From positions 1-64,000 of the forward strand of contig NZ_BBDM01000008.1 of NCBI RefSeq assembly GCF_001316245.1: a stretch of DNA of 64,000 bases, written 5' to 3'. Within the stretch, counting starts at the first letter, position 1, and each line of letters opens with the position of its first letter. The stretch is from Vulcanisaeta sp. JCM 14467 (GTDB taxonomy: Archaea > Thermoproteota > Thermoprotei > Thermoproteales > Thermocladiaceae). Position numbers and translations under genes: made by a program. Below the pieces are notes generated by a model that was given only the letters and a program-made list of their open reading frames with translations, ran no database searches and was not told the origin of the DNA. Positions 9,272 to 17,950 of this stretch are shown here, one piece after another.

Positions 9272-9709
9272 ATGAGGGTATTTCAGTGCCTGCGGTGTGA
9301 TGAGTGCTGTTACTTTGATAATGAGGAGAGGGGCCCAATCCTGTTTGAGGATGAGCTTGCCAGGTTGAGGGCTTTGGCTAGGGCTAGGGGCTTCGATATT
9401 AGGTATAGGGAATTGAACATTAATGGCGTTAGGGTTTATAGGTGGTTGATGAGGGGTTACTGCCCATTCTATGATAGGGAGGGTAAGGCATGCACAATAC
9501 ATGCGGTGAAGCCGCTTGCCTGTAAGATGTATCCGTTACTTTACAATCCAAATACAGGTGAGGTATTAATATCGAAGGAGTGTAGGTGGGTTAACGAAGC
9601 CCTAAGTGCTGGCGAGAGGCTCGGACTCAGTAACTTCCCTGAGGAGACGAAGGCCCTTGAGGAGGCGTTGGCAAGGCTGTACAAGGTTAAGGTTAGGATC
9701 CATGGATAG
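9272..9709 (+). CDS. YkgJ-family Cys-cluster protein
   Basis: 145 residues. The cysteine pattern CLRCDECC near the N-terminus and CPFY...ACTIHAVKPLACKMYPL further on is that of the YkgJ family (putative zinc or iron-sulfur binding). The gene starts 2 bases after the previous stop (TAGGATG), so it is translated from the same message as the eIF2B-like gene. The function of the family is not established. Confidence 0.8.
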   Translation: MRVFQCLRCDECCYFDNEERGPILFEDELARLRALARARGFDIRYRELNINGVRVYRWLMRGYCPFYDREGKACTIHAVKPLACKMYPLLYNPNTGEVLISKECRWVNEALSAGERLGLSNFPEETKALEEALARLYKVKVRIHG

Positions 9710-9714
9710 TAAAT

Positions 9715-9724
9715 ACTTATAATT
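9715..9724 (+). promoter_or_regulatory. TATA-like box of the DegT-type aminotransferase gene
   Basis: ACTTATAATT lies 26-35 bases before ATG 9750. Confidence 0.5.
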
Positions 9725-9749
9725 GGTCTTCACTCACTGGCTCATTGTA

Positions 9750-10970
9750 ATGAGTGACTTACCTGCAATTGAAGGTGGAAAACCGATTAGGTCTACACCT
9801 CTTCGTTTTAGGCCCTGGATAACCGATGAGGATATTAACCTGGTTGTTGACGTGCTCAGGTCAGGCCAGTTATCAGCCATCGGCGGTAAGTGGAATGCCC
9901 TGCTTGAGCAGGAATTAACTAAGTACCTAGGCGTTAAGTACGCAATAACCGTATCCAACGGCACAACCGCACTTCACGTCGCGCTCAAGGCCATTGGTGT
10001 CGGACCTGGTGATGAGGTCATTACGACGCCATTCACATTTGCTGCATCGGCGACGACGATACTGCACGCAAATGCAATACCGATATTTGCGGACATCGAT
10101 AGAGAGACCTTGAACATAGATCCCGCATCCATAGAGGACGTGATCACTGACAGGACTAAGGCAGTGATTGTCGTTCACCTGGCGGGTTACCCGGCCGAGA
10201 TGGATGAGATAATGAAGATTGCCAATGAGAGGGGTTTATACGTCATTGAGGATACGGCTCAGGCCCTTGGAGCCATTTATAGGGGTAGGATGGTTGGCTC
10301 GATAGGGCATGTTGGTACGTTGAGTTTCTATCCAACGAAGACAATAACCACCGGTGAGGGTGGTGCCGTCGTTACAAGCGATGCCGATATTGCCAATAGG
10401 GCTAGGTTGTTGAGGAGTCATGGCGAGACCGGGAAGTATTACTATGAGTTGCTCGGTTATAACTATAGGATGACCGAGTTTCAGGCAGCACTTGGTTATT
10501 CACAGTTGAGGAGGATTGAGGAGATAATTAGGCGTAAGGAGACCTTTGCTAAGGTCCTCATGGAGGAGTTACGGGATGTTGAGAATGACCTTATTCAATT
10601 CCCACGTCCAAAACCATACATTAGGCATGCATGGCACCTATTCCAAATAATCCTAAACCTAGAGAAGCTCAGGGTTGGTAGGGATAGGGTTGTTGAGGCT
10701 CTCAGGGCTGAGGGTATTGAGGCAGTCACTGTGGCATACCCAATACCACTCCATAAGGAGCCAATAATAACTAACACGATGGGTCACGGTAAGGGCTGCC
10801 CATGGACGTGCCCGTATTATGGGAGGAAGGTCACGTATAAACCACTACCTAATGCTGAGTGGGTTGCTGAGAGAGTAGTGACAATATTGATCGGACCATT
10901 ATACACCACTGAAGACGCAGTAGATACCGCAAATGCCATAAAGAAGGTTCTTAATTACTATAGGAAGTGA
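9750..10970 (+). CDS. DegT/DnrJ/EryC1/StrS aminotransferase
   Basis: 406 residues, intact. PLP-dependent sugar or cyclitol aminotransferase. The cofactor phosphate region reads SNGTTALHVALKA, the aspartate that holds the pyridine ring is in VIEDTAQALGA, and the Schiff-base lysine is in FYPTKTITTGEGG. The opening IEGGKPIR and the GYNYRMTEFQAALG motif are typical. It would transfer an amino group to a nucleotide-linked keto sugar used in surface glycans. It is not in a sugar operon here. Confidence 0.88.
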   Translation: MSDLPAIEGGKPIRSTPLRFRPWITDEDINLVVDVLRSGQLSAIGGKWNALLEQELTKYLGVKYAITVSNGTTALHVALKAIGVGPGDEVITTPFTFAASATTILHANAIPIFADIDRETLNIDPASIEDVITDRTKAVIVVHLAGYPAEMDEIMKIANERGLYVIEDTAQALGAIYRGRMVGSIGHVGTLSFYPTKTITTGEGGAVVTSDADIANRARLLRSHGETGKYYYELLGYNYRMTEFQAALGYSQLRRIEEIIRRKETFAKVLMEELRDVENDLIQFPRPKPYIRHAWHLFQIILNLEKLRVGRDRVVEALRAEGIEAVTVAYPIPLHKEPIITNTMGHGKGCPWTCPYYGRKVTYKPLPNAEWVAERVVTILIGPLYTTEDAVDTANAIKKVLNYYRK

Positions 10971-11049
10971 AGGAAGTAAACGCGAATTAATAATTTAATA
11001 ATGAAATAGATTGAGGTTGATTAATTTTAATCTATGATTTGATCGTCGC

Positions 11050-11250
11050 TTATACGATTATGTTTCCTTGTTCGTCTACTTTGGCGATTACTTTTCTCAC
11101 GGTTTTTCCGTCTGGTGTTTTGAAGAGTGCCATTACGAAGCCCTTCCTACCCTTAGGCTGAACCTTCCAAACCTTCGTAGGCCTCAACTTCCTACCCTCA
11201 ACCTCATACTCCCTCTTAGCCAGATCCTCAAGCGAGACCATATTGACCAT
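11050..11250 (-). CDS. cren7: Cren7-family chromatin protein
   Basis: 66 residues. The core [16 protein letters not shown] followed by [13 protein letters not shown] matches the Cren7 fold, whose small beta-barrel coats crenarchaeal DNA; the Trp and the PKGRKG loop are the DNA-binding part of known Cren7. It differs by an extra N-terminal stretch ([15 protein letters not shown]) and by the end VDEQGNIIV in place of the usual short tail. A second ATG at 11241 is possible. A TATA-like box lies at 11271-11280. Confidence 0.8.
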   Translation of the reverse strand: MVNMVSLEDLAKREYEVEGRKLRPTKVWKVQPKGRKGFVMALFKTPDGKTVRKVIAKVDEQGNIIV

Positions 11251-11270
11251 TATCTCTTCTGTAACGCAGA

Positions 11271-11280
11271 TTTATAAATA
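11271..11280 (-). promoter_or_regulatory. TATA-like box of the Cren7 gene
   Basis: Reads TATTTATAAA on the minus strand, 21-30 bases before ATG 11250. Confidence 0.5.
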
Positions 11281-11500
11281 TATCGCTTTAGAAAGAACCA
11301 TAAGAATAAAACGAAAAAGAAATGAAAAACAAAAACAAGAATATATACTTAAGATTAATATAACACGGACTTTTGTAACGTATACGGTTATCACTAATCA
11401 TTAACTGTCTTTACTAGGTCAAAGTCCACTGTATTATTGCTCAAGTACGTACATTTTACTAAATAATACATATTTATATTGATGCTTGACCGTCCTCTTG

Positions 11501-12160
11501 ATGGTATTTAAATTCTTTAATTCGGCAAAGTCTACGGAGAAGAAGTTTAGGGGGTATGTTGGTAAGCCTGTCGTTACTAATGATGGTAAGGTAATTGGTA
11601 CTGTGGTAAGTATAAAGTTGAGTAAGAGTGATTTGAGACCGGTCTCCATAACGGTTAGGTTAGGTGATGGGGGTACTAAGGAGTTTAATGTTAACGATGT
11701 TGGTGCCGTGTTCGCAACGGATAAGGTGGTGTTTCAAAAATTCAGTGATGAGTATTCGGGCCTCGTTATTATGTATAGGAATGAGGTTGATAGCATTAGG
11801 GAGAGGCTTAGGGATATTATGGATAAATTGAACAAGCTCAGTGACCTACTGCTCCAGGGTGGTATTAAGGAGGATTTATACCGAGACATTAGAGAGAGAC
11901 TTGAGAAGGAGAGGATTAAGTGGATTAGGCAGTGTAATGAGAAGATTAGTTCGATAAACGATACGCTCTCTGAAATAGATAAGAAAATAGGTAATGCAGA
12001 AAGGAGGAGGAGTGAGTTAATGATTAAGCAGGTGGTTGGTGATTTAGGTGATGATGAGAAGAACGAATTGGCAGGACTTGAGGAATTGCTTAATCAACTA
12101 AGGAAGGTTAGGTCTGAATTGCTTTCATTAAGGATGGAACTAGAGAAGGAGTGCTACTAA
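11501..12160 (+). CDS. PRC-barrel plus coiled-coil protein (CdvA-like layout)
   Basis: 219 residues from ATG 11501. An N-terminal PRC-barrel (about 15-80; FRGYVGKPVVTNDGKVIGTV) is followed by a long, highly charged helical region (about 95-215) that should form a coiled coil. This is the layout of CdvA, the membrane-associated division protein of Sulfolobales. CdvB and CdvC are not in view, and Thermoproteales are generally described as lacking the Cdv system, so a different role is possible. A box with CATATTTATA lies about 30 bases upstream of the start. Confidence 0.55.
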   Translation: MVFKFFNSAKSTEKKFRGYVGKPVVTNDGKVIGTVVSIKLSKSDLRPVSITVRLGDGGTKEFNVNDVGAVFATDKVVFQKFSDEYSGLVIMYRNEVDSIRERLRDIMDKLNKLSDLLLQGGIKEDLYRDIRERLEKERIKWIRQCNEKISSINDTLSEIDKKIGNAERRRSELMIKQVVGDLGDDEKNELAGLEELLNQLRKVRSELLSLRMELEKECY

Positions 12161-12171
12161 AATCTCGTCTC

Positions 12172-12384
12172 TCATAATGACTTATACCTAAATGATAATG
12201 CCCTCTCGAATGGAACGAATTCGTTCGTGTCATCATCATAATAACCAAGTACTGTGTGCTCAGTATTCCTCCTACACCTCTCACAATAAAGGTACAATTT
12301 ACTACCGAGGTTTGTTAAGTCATACCCCACGTTTAGTACGGTCTCGATACCGCACCTATCACATTTAATTAACCACCTAGTCAT
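12172..12384 (-). CDS. Small zinc-ribbon protein
   Basis: 70 residues from ATG 12384. Two Cys pairs, CDRCG and CERCR, 26 residues apart form a zinc ribbon, followed by a short acidic tail. No family name is recognised. It converges with the coiled-coil gene, leaving 11 bases between stops. Confidence 0.6.
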   Translation of the reverse strand: MTRWLIKCDRCGIETVLNVGYDLTNLGSKLYLYCERCRRNTEHTVLGYYDDDTNEFVPFERALSFRYKSL

Positions 12385-12427
12385 AACCCTAAGTGAACCC
12401 AATTTAAGAAGAAATAAACCTTATTGT

Positions 12428-13321
12428 TTACGCCTTCAACCTCCTCATCATAGAAAGAACAAGGGCCCTAGCGGGGTTTCTACCCGTGACCGCGGTTAAC
12501 TCAGCCCAATCTGGCGAACCATTTACTTCAAAAATTACGTAGCCATCCTTACCCTCGCCAATGTCAACACCGCCATAAATTAAGTCAAGCGCTTCCACAG
12601 ACTTAATCGCTAACTCCATCACTGTCTTATCAATGTTTGTGCAGGGCTTTCCAACGGCTCCCTGGGCGACATTAGTTTTCCATTGACCCATTGGAGCAAC
12701 TCTAATCATGCACCCGAAGACCTCACCGTCAATCACCATAACCCTTATGTCGCGGTTGGGCTTCTCTATGTACTTCTGCAGGTATATGGGCTTCTTAAAC
12801 GTGAGCAGGGTCCTCATTATCTGAAATGCGATGTCGGCGTCACTAACCTTCACAGCGCCATAACCCCTAGAGCCTTGCAATGGCTTGATCACCACATCCT
12901 TCATGTTCTTAGCAACCTCGTAGGCATATAATATGTCCTCGGTGCCTATTGTATCGGGCACGGGCAAGCCCTTACTCTTCAGTATCACCGTAGTCTCAAG
13001 CTTATTCCTAGTCCTCAACAACCCATCTAATGGATTAATAACCACGGCACCACTCTCCTCAATCAACCTCATGGTTATCGTCCTCCTAAAGAACGTCTCA
13101 ACATCAATAAGAACCCCGAGACTCCTGAGGAAGACCCCATCAACCTTAAACGGCCTATCCCTAATTACCGTGACTGGCCCATCCTTATCAACCTTAACCG
13201 ATATCCGCGAAATCGGTACATACATGGCATTCAAACCGGCGTCTCTCGCATAGACTATTAAGTCCCTGCTTGGCCTGTCGGGTATTGGCGAATCGCCTAT
13301 TATGACGACTGAATTAGACAT
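12428..13321 (-). CDS. RimK-like ATP-grasp ligase
   Basis: 297 residues, intact. ATP-grasp fold: the glycine-rich loop VIKPLQGSRGYG, the IYLQKYIEKPNRDIRVMV strand region and the metal-binding end VIFEVNGSPDWA (E and N ligands). This is the RimK/LysX/MptN family, which joins glutamate or another amino acid to a carboxyl group. The N-terminus opens with a preATP-grasp Rossmann half. Which acceptor is used is not shown; no lys or cofactor genes are adjacent. Confidence 0.8.
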   Translation of the reverse strand: MSNSVVIIGDSPIPDRPSRDLIVYARDAGLNAMYVPISRISVKVDKDGPVTVIRDRPFKVDGVFLRSLGVLIDVETFFRRTITMRLIEESGAVVINPLDGLLRTRNKLETTVILKSKGLPVPDTIGTEDILYAYEVAKNMKDVVIKPLQGSRGYGAVKVSDADIAFQIMRTLLTFKKPIYLQKYIEKPNRDIRVMVIDGEVFGCMIRVAPMGQWKTNVAQGAVGKPCTNIDKTVMELAIKSVEALDLIYGGVDIGEGKDGYVIFEVNGSPDWAELTAVTGRNPARALVLSMMRRLKA

Positions 13322-13402
13322 ACACCGTGCCCAATTTAAATTAATTTATAAGTCTTTTAACGTAAAAACATGTATATGATGCTTTATCAATCTTTATTTT
13401 AA

Positions 13403-13963
13403 TCAAACCTGGGGTGGTGGAGATGGTGGAGGTTGGCGCCTCCTCACCCTGCGTGGTGAGTACCTCCTTCTTATTTCATTACTCATCATTAAGGCTAGGA
13501 GGGTGAGCACAAGCGTGATCACTAGTAGTATTATTGATAGTATTAGTGAAAACGTACCAGGCAGCAACGGGCCCATCATCCCTGAAAAACCGACATAGTA
13601 TTGGTAAATAATGTATATCCTAATGACCGATATCAACGCTATTAAAATTAGGACTAGGCTTGTGGCGATTATTGAGGGTAATCCCCGGAACTCCCTCCTA
13701 TTTAGACTTGACCTTGCCATGTATATCAGGAAACCCCCAATCACAGCCATTATTGATGATGCAGCTACGAGCCCCGTAACCACATTAAGCCCAGGGAAGG
13801 TGAGTACCTGGAAGTACTTCACCGCTATTGATGGTGGTAAATCATTTGATAGGAAGTCAGCGGCTATGACTATCATGATAACCGAGAGTAATGAGGCAAT
13901 GACTGAGATGAACATGAACATGGATGATCTATCAATCAGCCTCTGTATCTCGTCAGAGTACAT
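13403..13963 (-). CDS. Four-TM membrane protein with basic, Pro-rich tail
   Basis: 186 residues. Four hydrophobic helices (about 14-36, 55-78, 94-117 and 135-162) are followed by a cytoplasmic-type tail rich in Arg and Pro (RRRYSPRRVRRRQPPP). I do not recognise a family. The tail could bind nucleic acid or membrane surface, but nothing shows that. Confidence 0.55.
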   Translation of the reverse strand: MYSDEIQRLIDRSSMFMFISVIASLLSVIMIVIAADFLSNDLPPSIAVKYFQVLTFPGLNVVTGLVAASSIMAVIGGFLIYMARSSLNRREFRGLPSIIATSLVLILIALISVIRIYIIYQYYVGFSGMMGPLLPGTFSLILSIILLVITLVLTLLALMMSNEIRRRYSPRRVRRRQPPPSPPPQV

Positions 13964-13979
13964 GCCTTAGACACCCTAA

Positions 13980-14203
13980 TCACTGCAGGTATATGTACTG
14001 CCTTATCCTAACCTTACAGTAGGGCATGTTAGGGACCTCTCAATTAATTTAGCCCTATGCCTACTGTCCTCCCTAATCCACTCACCATCAATCATCATTA
14101 CAGACCCACAACTTGGGCATTTATTCACGTAAGGATTCAAACTATAATACGGTATTGACGATAATATACTCCTAATGCCCTTCTGCGGCATCATCCAGAT
14201 CAC
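13980..14203 (-). CDS. Small zinc-ribbon protein (frameshifted at its end)
   Basis: One Cys pair, CPSCG, is in the open frame. Adding a base near 14020 gives a second pair, CPYCKVRIRQYIYLQ, and moves the stop to 13980, making a two-knuckle zinc ribbon of about 75 residues. The frame repair is inference from the restored CPxC motif. Function unknown. Confidence 0.5.
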
Positions 14204-14303
14204 CCTATCAACAAATAACTAATTAATAAATGTTAATGTCCAAGAAACTTGAACCAACATAATGGCCAAAACACTAAAATCCCTTAAAGCCCGAAATTAG
14301 TTA

Positions 14304-14519
14304 ATGAGTAGTGAAGCAAAAATACCCGAGATACCTGCTGAATTAAGGCCCGTCCTTGAGGTTGTGTATGAGGGCAATGCACCTCACATAAGGTGTAAGT
14401 ACAGAGGTAAGGATGGTAAGGAGTGCGGTGCACTATTCTTCAACCTAAATGATGCCATTAGGCATTTGGTCACGCATGACAGTAAGTATAGGAGGTTCCT
14501 GTCCCTCATTAACACGTAA
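14304..14519 (+). CDS. Small C2H2-type zinc-finger protein
   Basis: 71 residues. The pattern CKYRGKDGKECG ... HLVTH gives two Cys and two His with spacing close to a classical C2H2 finger (second Cys to first His 16 residues). Such single-finger proteins occur in crenarchaea and often bind DNA, but the targets here are unknown. A TTAAAG box lies about 20 bases upstream. The next gene follows after 35 bases in the same direction. Confidence 0.6.
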   Translation: MSSEAKIPEIPAELRPVLEVVYEGNAPHIRCKYRGKDGKECGALFFNLNDAIRHLVTHDSKYRRFLSLINT

Positions 14520-14554
14520 TGCATTTAAATTCCTAATACCCTACCCTATAAAAT

Positions 14555-14986
14555 ATGGCAAGGCAGGTATCAATAAATGAGTTGCTAAACCTTGTTAATG
14601 ATGCTGAAAACTTTGAGGTGGTTGATTACCAAGGCGATTCAATAGTGATTGATGAGGTTAAGGGGATTGTTAAGATAAAGGATGAGGAGGCGAAGAAGGA
14701 ACTTAGTGAGTTGCGTAAGAGGAGTCCGAGAGGTAAACCAACGCCTAAGCAAATAGCGACGACGGCTGAGGCCGTTAAGAAGCTTGCCGAGAATAGGGTG
14801 AAGTTTAAGGTGGTCTTTGGCCCTAAGGAGGTCATTATTAGGTTTGACCTTGACCACTACATCAGGCTTAGTGATAGGGATGTTAGGATCGTGGGCTTCA
14901 CAGGTAGGGATGAGGGTACCCTGGGCTTGATAGCCGACACCCTCGAAAGGTACGGGCCACTTGTCTTCCTTAAGAGGGTTAAGTAA
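14555..14986 (+). CDS. Conserved-looking hypothetical protein
   Basis: 143 residues, intact, no membrane segment. A charged N-terminal half (with IDEVKGIVKIKDEEAKKELSE) leads to a mixed alpha/beta C-terminal half. I do not recognise the family. Codon use matches its neighbours. Confidence 0.55.
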   Translation: MARQVSINELLNLVNDAENFEVVDYQGDSIVIDEVKGIVKIKDEEAKKELSELRKRSPRGKPTPKQIATTAEAVKKLAENRVKFKVVFGPKEVIIRFDLDHYIRLSDRDVRIVGFTGRDEGTLGLIADTLERYGPLVFLKRVK

Positions 14987-15032
14987 TACCGCTGAAATTT
15001 GTGTTTTAGGCTATTAAATACCGTAGCAGTTA

Positions 15033-15762
15033 GTGATTGTGCTACCTAAATTCCTAATCATGAGAAGGCACCCAATACTACCACTCAAGTTGGACGATGG
15101 AGTACTCTGCGTAGTGCATAGGGATAATTACATTGACTTCATTACGCCATGCAATGAAGCTGGTAATTACGTAATGTTAATCCCATACCAAGGCTCATAC
15201 GTGGAGGGCAAGCCTGTTAGACCCATCATCTGGGGCGACTTATCGAGTATTGAGGTTTACGCCCTATTGAGGAGTGAGCTGGCACTTTATGAGCTTAGTG
15301 TTAGGGTGGTAAGGCGTCATACGTTAGGTACCGCGTTAATGAGGAGTTCCTTAGAGGCGTTAGTTTTCATGGTAATGCCATGAACGAGTTATTGAGCGTG
15401 GTTGATACTGTATTGAGGAATTATATAAAGTCCAGCTTCATGATTTACACGGCCTACCTAAGGCTTGTAATGAATAGTAACGTTAAGTTCCTGGGTATAG
15501 GGAGTACGTTAGGGGTAGGGTTAGGATTTATGGTAATGATGGCTTGGTAATAGTGAGGGAGAGTAGTGGTGATGAGGTTAGGGTATCATTGGTATCAACG
15601 ATTGAGGGCATTAATAATTTCACGAGCGTAATAATGTCGTTAATAAGGTCCTCAAGGGTTATAAATGATGTTAGGTTTGGTAGGATTGGGCACTCCGTTA
15701 AGTTGCTTCTTGATGTCTTCATCCCTAATAATTTATTAACCACTGTTAATAAAGGCGCCTGA
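15033..15762 (+). CDS. Hypothetical protein, two frameshifts
   Basis: Three frames join into one protein of about 240 residues: RRHPILPLKLDDGVLCVV..., then VNEEFLRGVSFHGNAMNELL... after a break near 15335, then VRVRIYGNDGLVIVRESSGD after a break near 15505. It ends LLTTVNKGA and its stop overlaps the start of the sugar kinase (TGATG), so the two are probably cotranslated. GTG 15033 or ATG 15060 may be the start. No family recognised. Confidence 0.5.
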
Positions 15763-16634
15763 TGCTCGGAATAATCGGTCATACAGCAATCGACATAATA
15801 AGGAGGGGCTCAACCGTCAGGAGGTCACCAGGTGGTGCACCTACTTATTGCTCATTTTACCTAAAGCAATTAGGGATTGAGCCATTACCAATCACGTTAG
15901 TTGGCAGTGACTTTAATAATTACCTAAATGATTACAGGGTTAGGGGCATAGTCACGGATAGGATTAAGGTATTGAATGATTGTGACAGTACGTCATACGA
16001 AATAACGTATTACGATACAACGAGGAGGTTAAGGTTATTGGCGAGATGCAGGAACTTCGCAATACATGACCTCTATGACTTGCCCGACACGGTTGCAGTG
16101 AATCCAATAGCTAGAGAGGTGAGCCTAGACGTTATGCGGCATATTAGGGGAGTCACTAGGTTTGTCGGTGTTGATTTGCAGGGGTTTACCAGGGTTTTTG
16201 ATGAGAATAATTATGTTGACGTTAGGATAAATATTAACGATGTTGTGGAGTTAATGAGGTATGCCGATGTTATTAAGGCAAGTGTTGATGATGTATCAAT
16301 GGATGAATTCAATGCCATAATCAGTAAGTACCCAGATAAGATCGTGGTATTGACCATGGGCGCTAATGGATCAATATTAATGCATAACGGTCGCAAATTC
16401 CATGTTTCAACAGACGGCATAGTCAATGCGAAAGACCCGACTGGGGCTGGCGATGTATTGACCTGCGCACTGACGTACATGCTCGGTAGGGGTGAGGACC
16501 TTGAGTGGTCATTCATTTTCTCAAATGCGGTCGCTGTTGCTAAGACGATGGGTGAGGGGCCCTATGGCGTCATTAATAATGGTGTCGTGGATGAGATAGC
16601 CAATAAACTATTCTCACGACTTACCAGGGCTTGA
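15762..16634 (+). CDS. PfkB-family carbohydrate kinase
   Basis: 290 residues, intact. The N-terminal GGAPTYCSFYLKQLG corresponds to the first PfkB signature, and DPTGAGDVLTCAL is the second with the catalytic Asp and the anion-hole Gly-Ala-Gly. It would phosphorylate a sugar, nucleoside or inositol; the substrate cannot be read from these motifs. Its stop lies 21 bases inside the convergent regulator gene. Confidence 0.85.
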   Translation: MLGIIGHTAIDIIRRGSTVRRSPGGAPTYCSFYLKQLGIEPLPITLVGSDFNNYLNDYRVRGIVTDRIKVLNDCDSTSYEITYYDTTRRLRLLARCRNFAIHDLYDLPDTVAVNPIAREVSLDVMRHIRGVTRFVGVDLQGFTRVFDENNYVDVRININDVVELMRYADVIKASVDDVSMDEFNAIISKYPDKIVVLTMGANGSILMHNGRKFHVSTDGIVNAKDPTGAGDVLTCALTYMLGRGEDLEWSFIFSNAVAVAKTMGEGPYGVINNGVVDEIANKLFSRLTRA

Positions 16635-17096
16635 CTTATTGACTATATCGCTTACGTAATCAATGTCCGTAATCTGAACATAACTAAACCTGCCAACCCT
16701 CCTAACAGTTATTAACCCCTTATCATGCAGTCTCCTAATTATCCTGGAGACCGTACTCTTGGGTAATCCCAACTCCCTAGCGATTTCTGCCTGGTATGCA
16801 TCACCACCCTTATTTAATAAGTAGGATAAGACCCTCACCTCATCCTCATTAATATTTACGAATGACTCATTAACATCTGATGTACCCGCCCTATTCTTAC
16901 TCGCTGCGTCAAACTCTAATTGATTAATAACGGTTGATGATCTATTAACCCGCACCCTCTCCACTTCCTTATCCATTGGCTTTCTTGATTCTTTAAATAC
17001 CTGATAAATGAATGATGCCAATACCGCAAACTGGATAAGAGCGACAGAAGCCACTAGGTAATAATCATACGTACTCACCAAAACCATACAAGACAT
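16614..17096 (-). CDS. Membrane-anchored winged-helix regulator
   Basis: 160 residues. One N-terminal membrane helix (about 12-34), a Ser/Asn-rich linker, and a C-terminal winged helix (about 85-150; YQAEIARELGLPKSTVSRII then LHDKGLITVRRVG). The layout and helix sequence resemble the two-TM regulator at 4650-5192, so they are paralogues in the broad sense. No metal-rich loop is present here. A TATA-like box at 17110-17123 could favour the fourth residue (ATG 17087) as start. Confidence 0.7.
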   Translation of the reverse strand: MSCMVLVSTYDYYLVASVALIQFAVLASFIYQVFKESRKPMDKEVERVRVNRSSTVINQLEFDAASKNRAGTSDVNESFVNINEDEVRVLSYLLNKGGDAYQAEIARELGLPKSTVSRIIRRLHDKGLITVRRVGRFSYVQITDIDYVSDIVNKSSPGKS

Positions 17097-17187
17097 AGTG
17101 GGTGGCGTACTTATTTATAAATTACACCTGGTTATAATGAAGTGTATAGGTGGTCAAATGGGATAGAATGTATATGGCCACAGCCGC

Positions 17188-17898
17188 TCAAGAACATGAT
17201 CTTTCCACCTCATTGATCATATCATCTATCTTTGTGGCTATTAACGTTAATATTCCAAGGCTAGGAAACTCAGCCATCAGGTGCGCTATACCGAGATCCT
17301 CATAAACTATTTGGGCATTAAACCCCTTATTTACGAGGTAATCAACTACGCACTTTAATGCCGTTATGGCTCTTACCAAGACATCTACCTTAACCCTGCC
17401 CAACTCCAGTTGGCGGTGCTCAAGCTCCACATACACCCTAATTACACCAACCTTGGTGTCATAAACCTTGAACATGCTTGACGTAACATCGCTTAAGTCG
17501 AGTATCCAATTTCTTGATGAAAGCTCATAATTAATCTCGGTTCTCAATAATGGGTTGCTTGAGTAGCTTAGTAATTCGACCATTAGTGTTATTAGTGAGT
17601 CAACGTACGTATTAACTGATTGTAAATCATCGTATAGCTCAGTCTCGGGGCTTGGGTATATCATGGCCACCTTGTTATCCTGGATGTAGTCTACCGTAAA
17701 TTTGAAATGAGGGGTCAATATTGTGAGTAGGGATAACTCGATCTCGTTTATGGGCTTTATCGATATGAACCTTAATTTATACTTATTAATGGCCTTGTCA
17801 TACATGATCCTCGTCTCAATGGTCTTACCGAAAACCGAGTATCTATGCACATACGTGGCCATCAATGCATCCTCGGACTCCACGTTCCAGTTAATCAT
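17188..17898 (-). CDS. Hypothetical protein
   Basis: 236 residues, intact, no signal or membrane helix. Mixed alpha/beta composition, with no motif that I recognise. Codon use is like its neighbours, and a TTTAAAAAT stretch lies about 30 bases before the start. Function unknown. Confidence 0.55.
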   Translation of the reverse strand: MINWNVESEDALMATYVHRYSVFGKTIETRIMYDKAINKYKLRFISIKPINEIELSLLTILTPHFKFTVDYIQDNKVAMIYPSPETELYDDLQSVNTYVDSLITLMVELLSYSSNPLLRTEINYELSSRNWILDLSDVTSSMFKVYDTKVGVIRVYVELEHRQLELGRVKVDVLVRAITALKCVVDYLVNKGFNAQIVYEDLGIAHLMAEFPSLGILTLIATKIDDMINEVERSCS

Positions 17899-17950
17899 TG
17901 ATATTGAATAGAGAGAAGTAATTTAAAAATGTATTAACTTTAAACATGCC

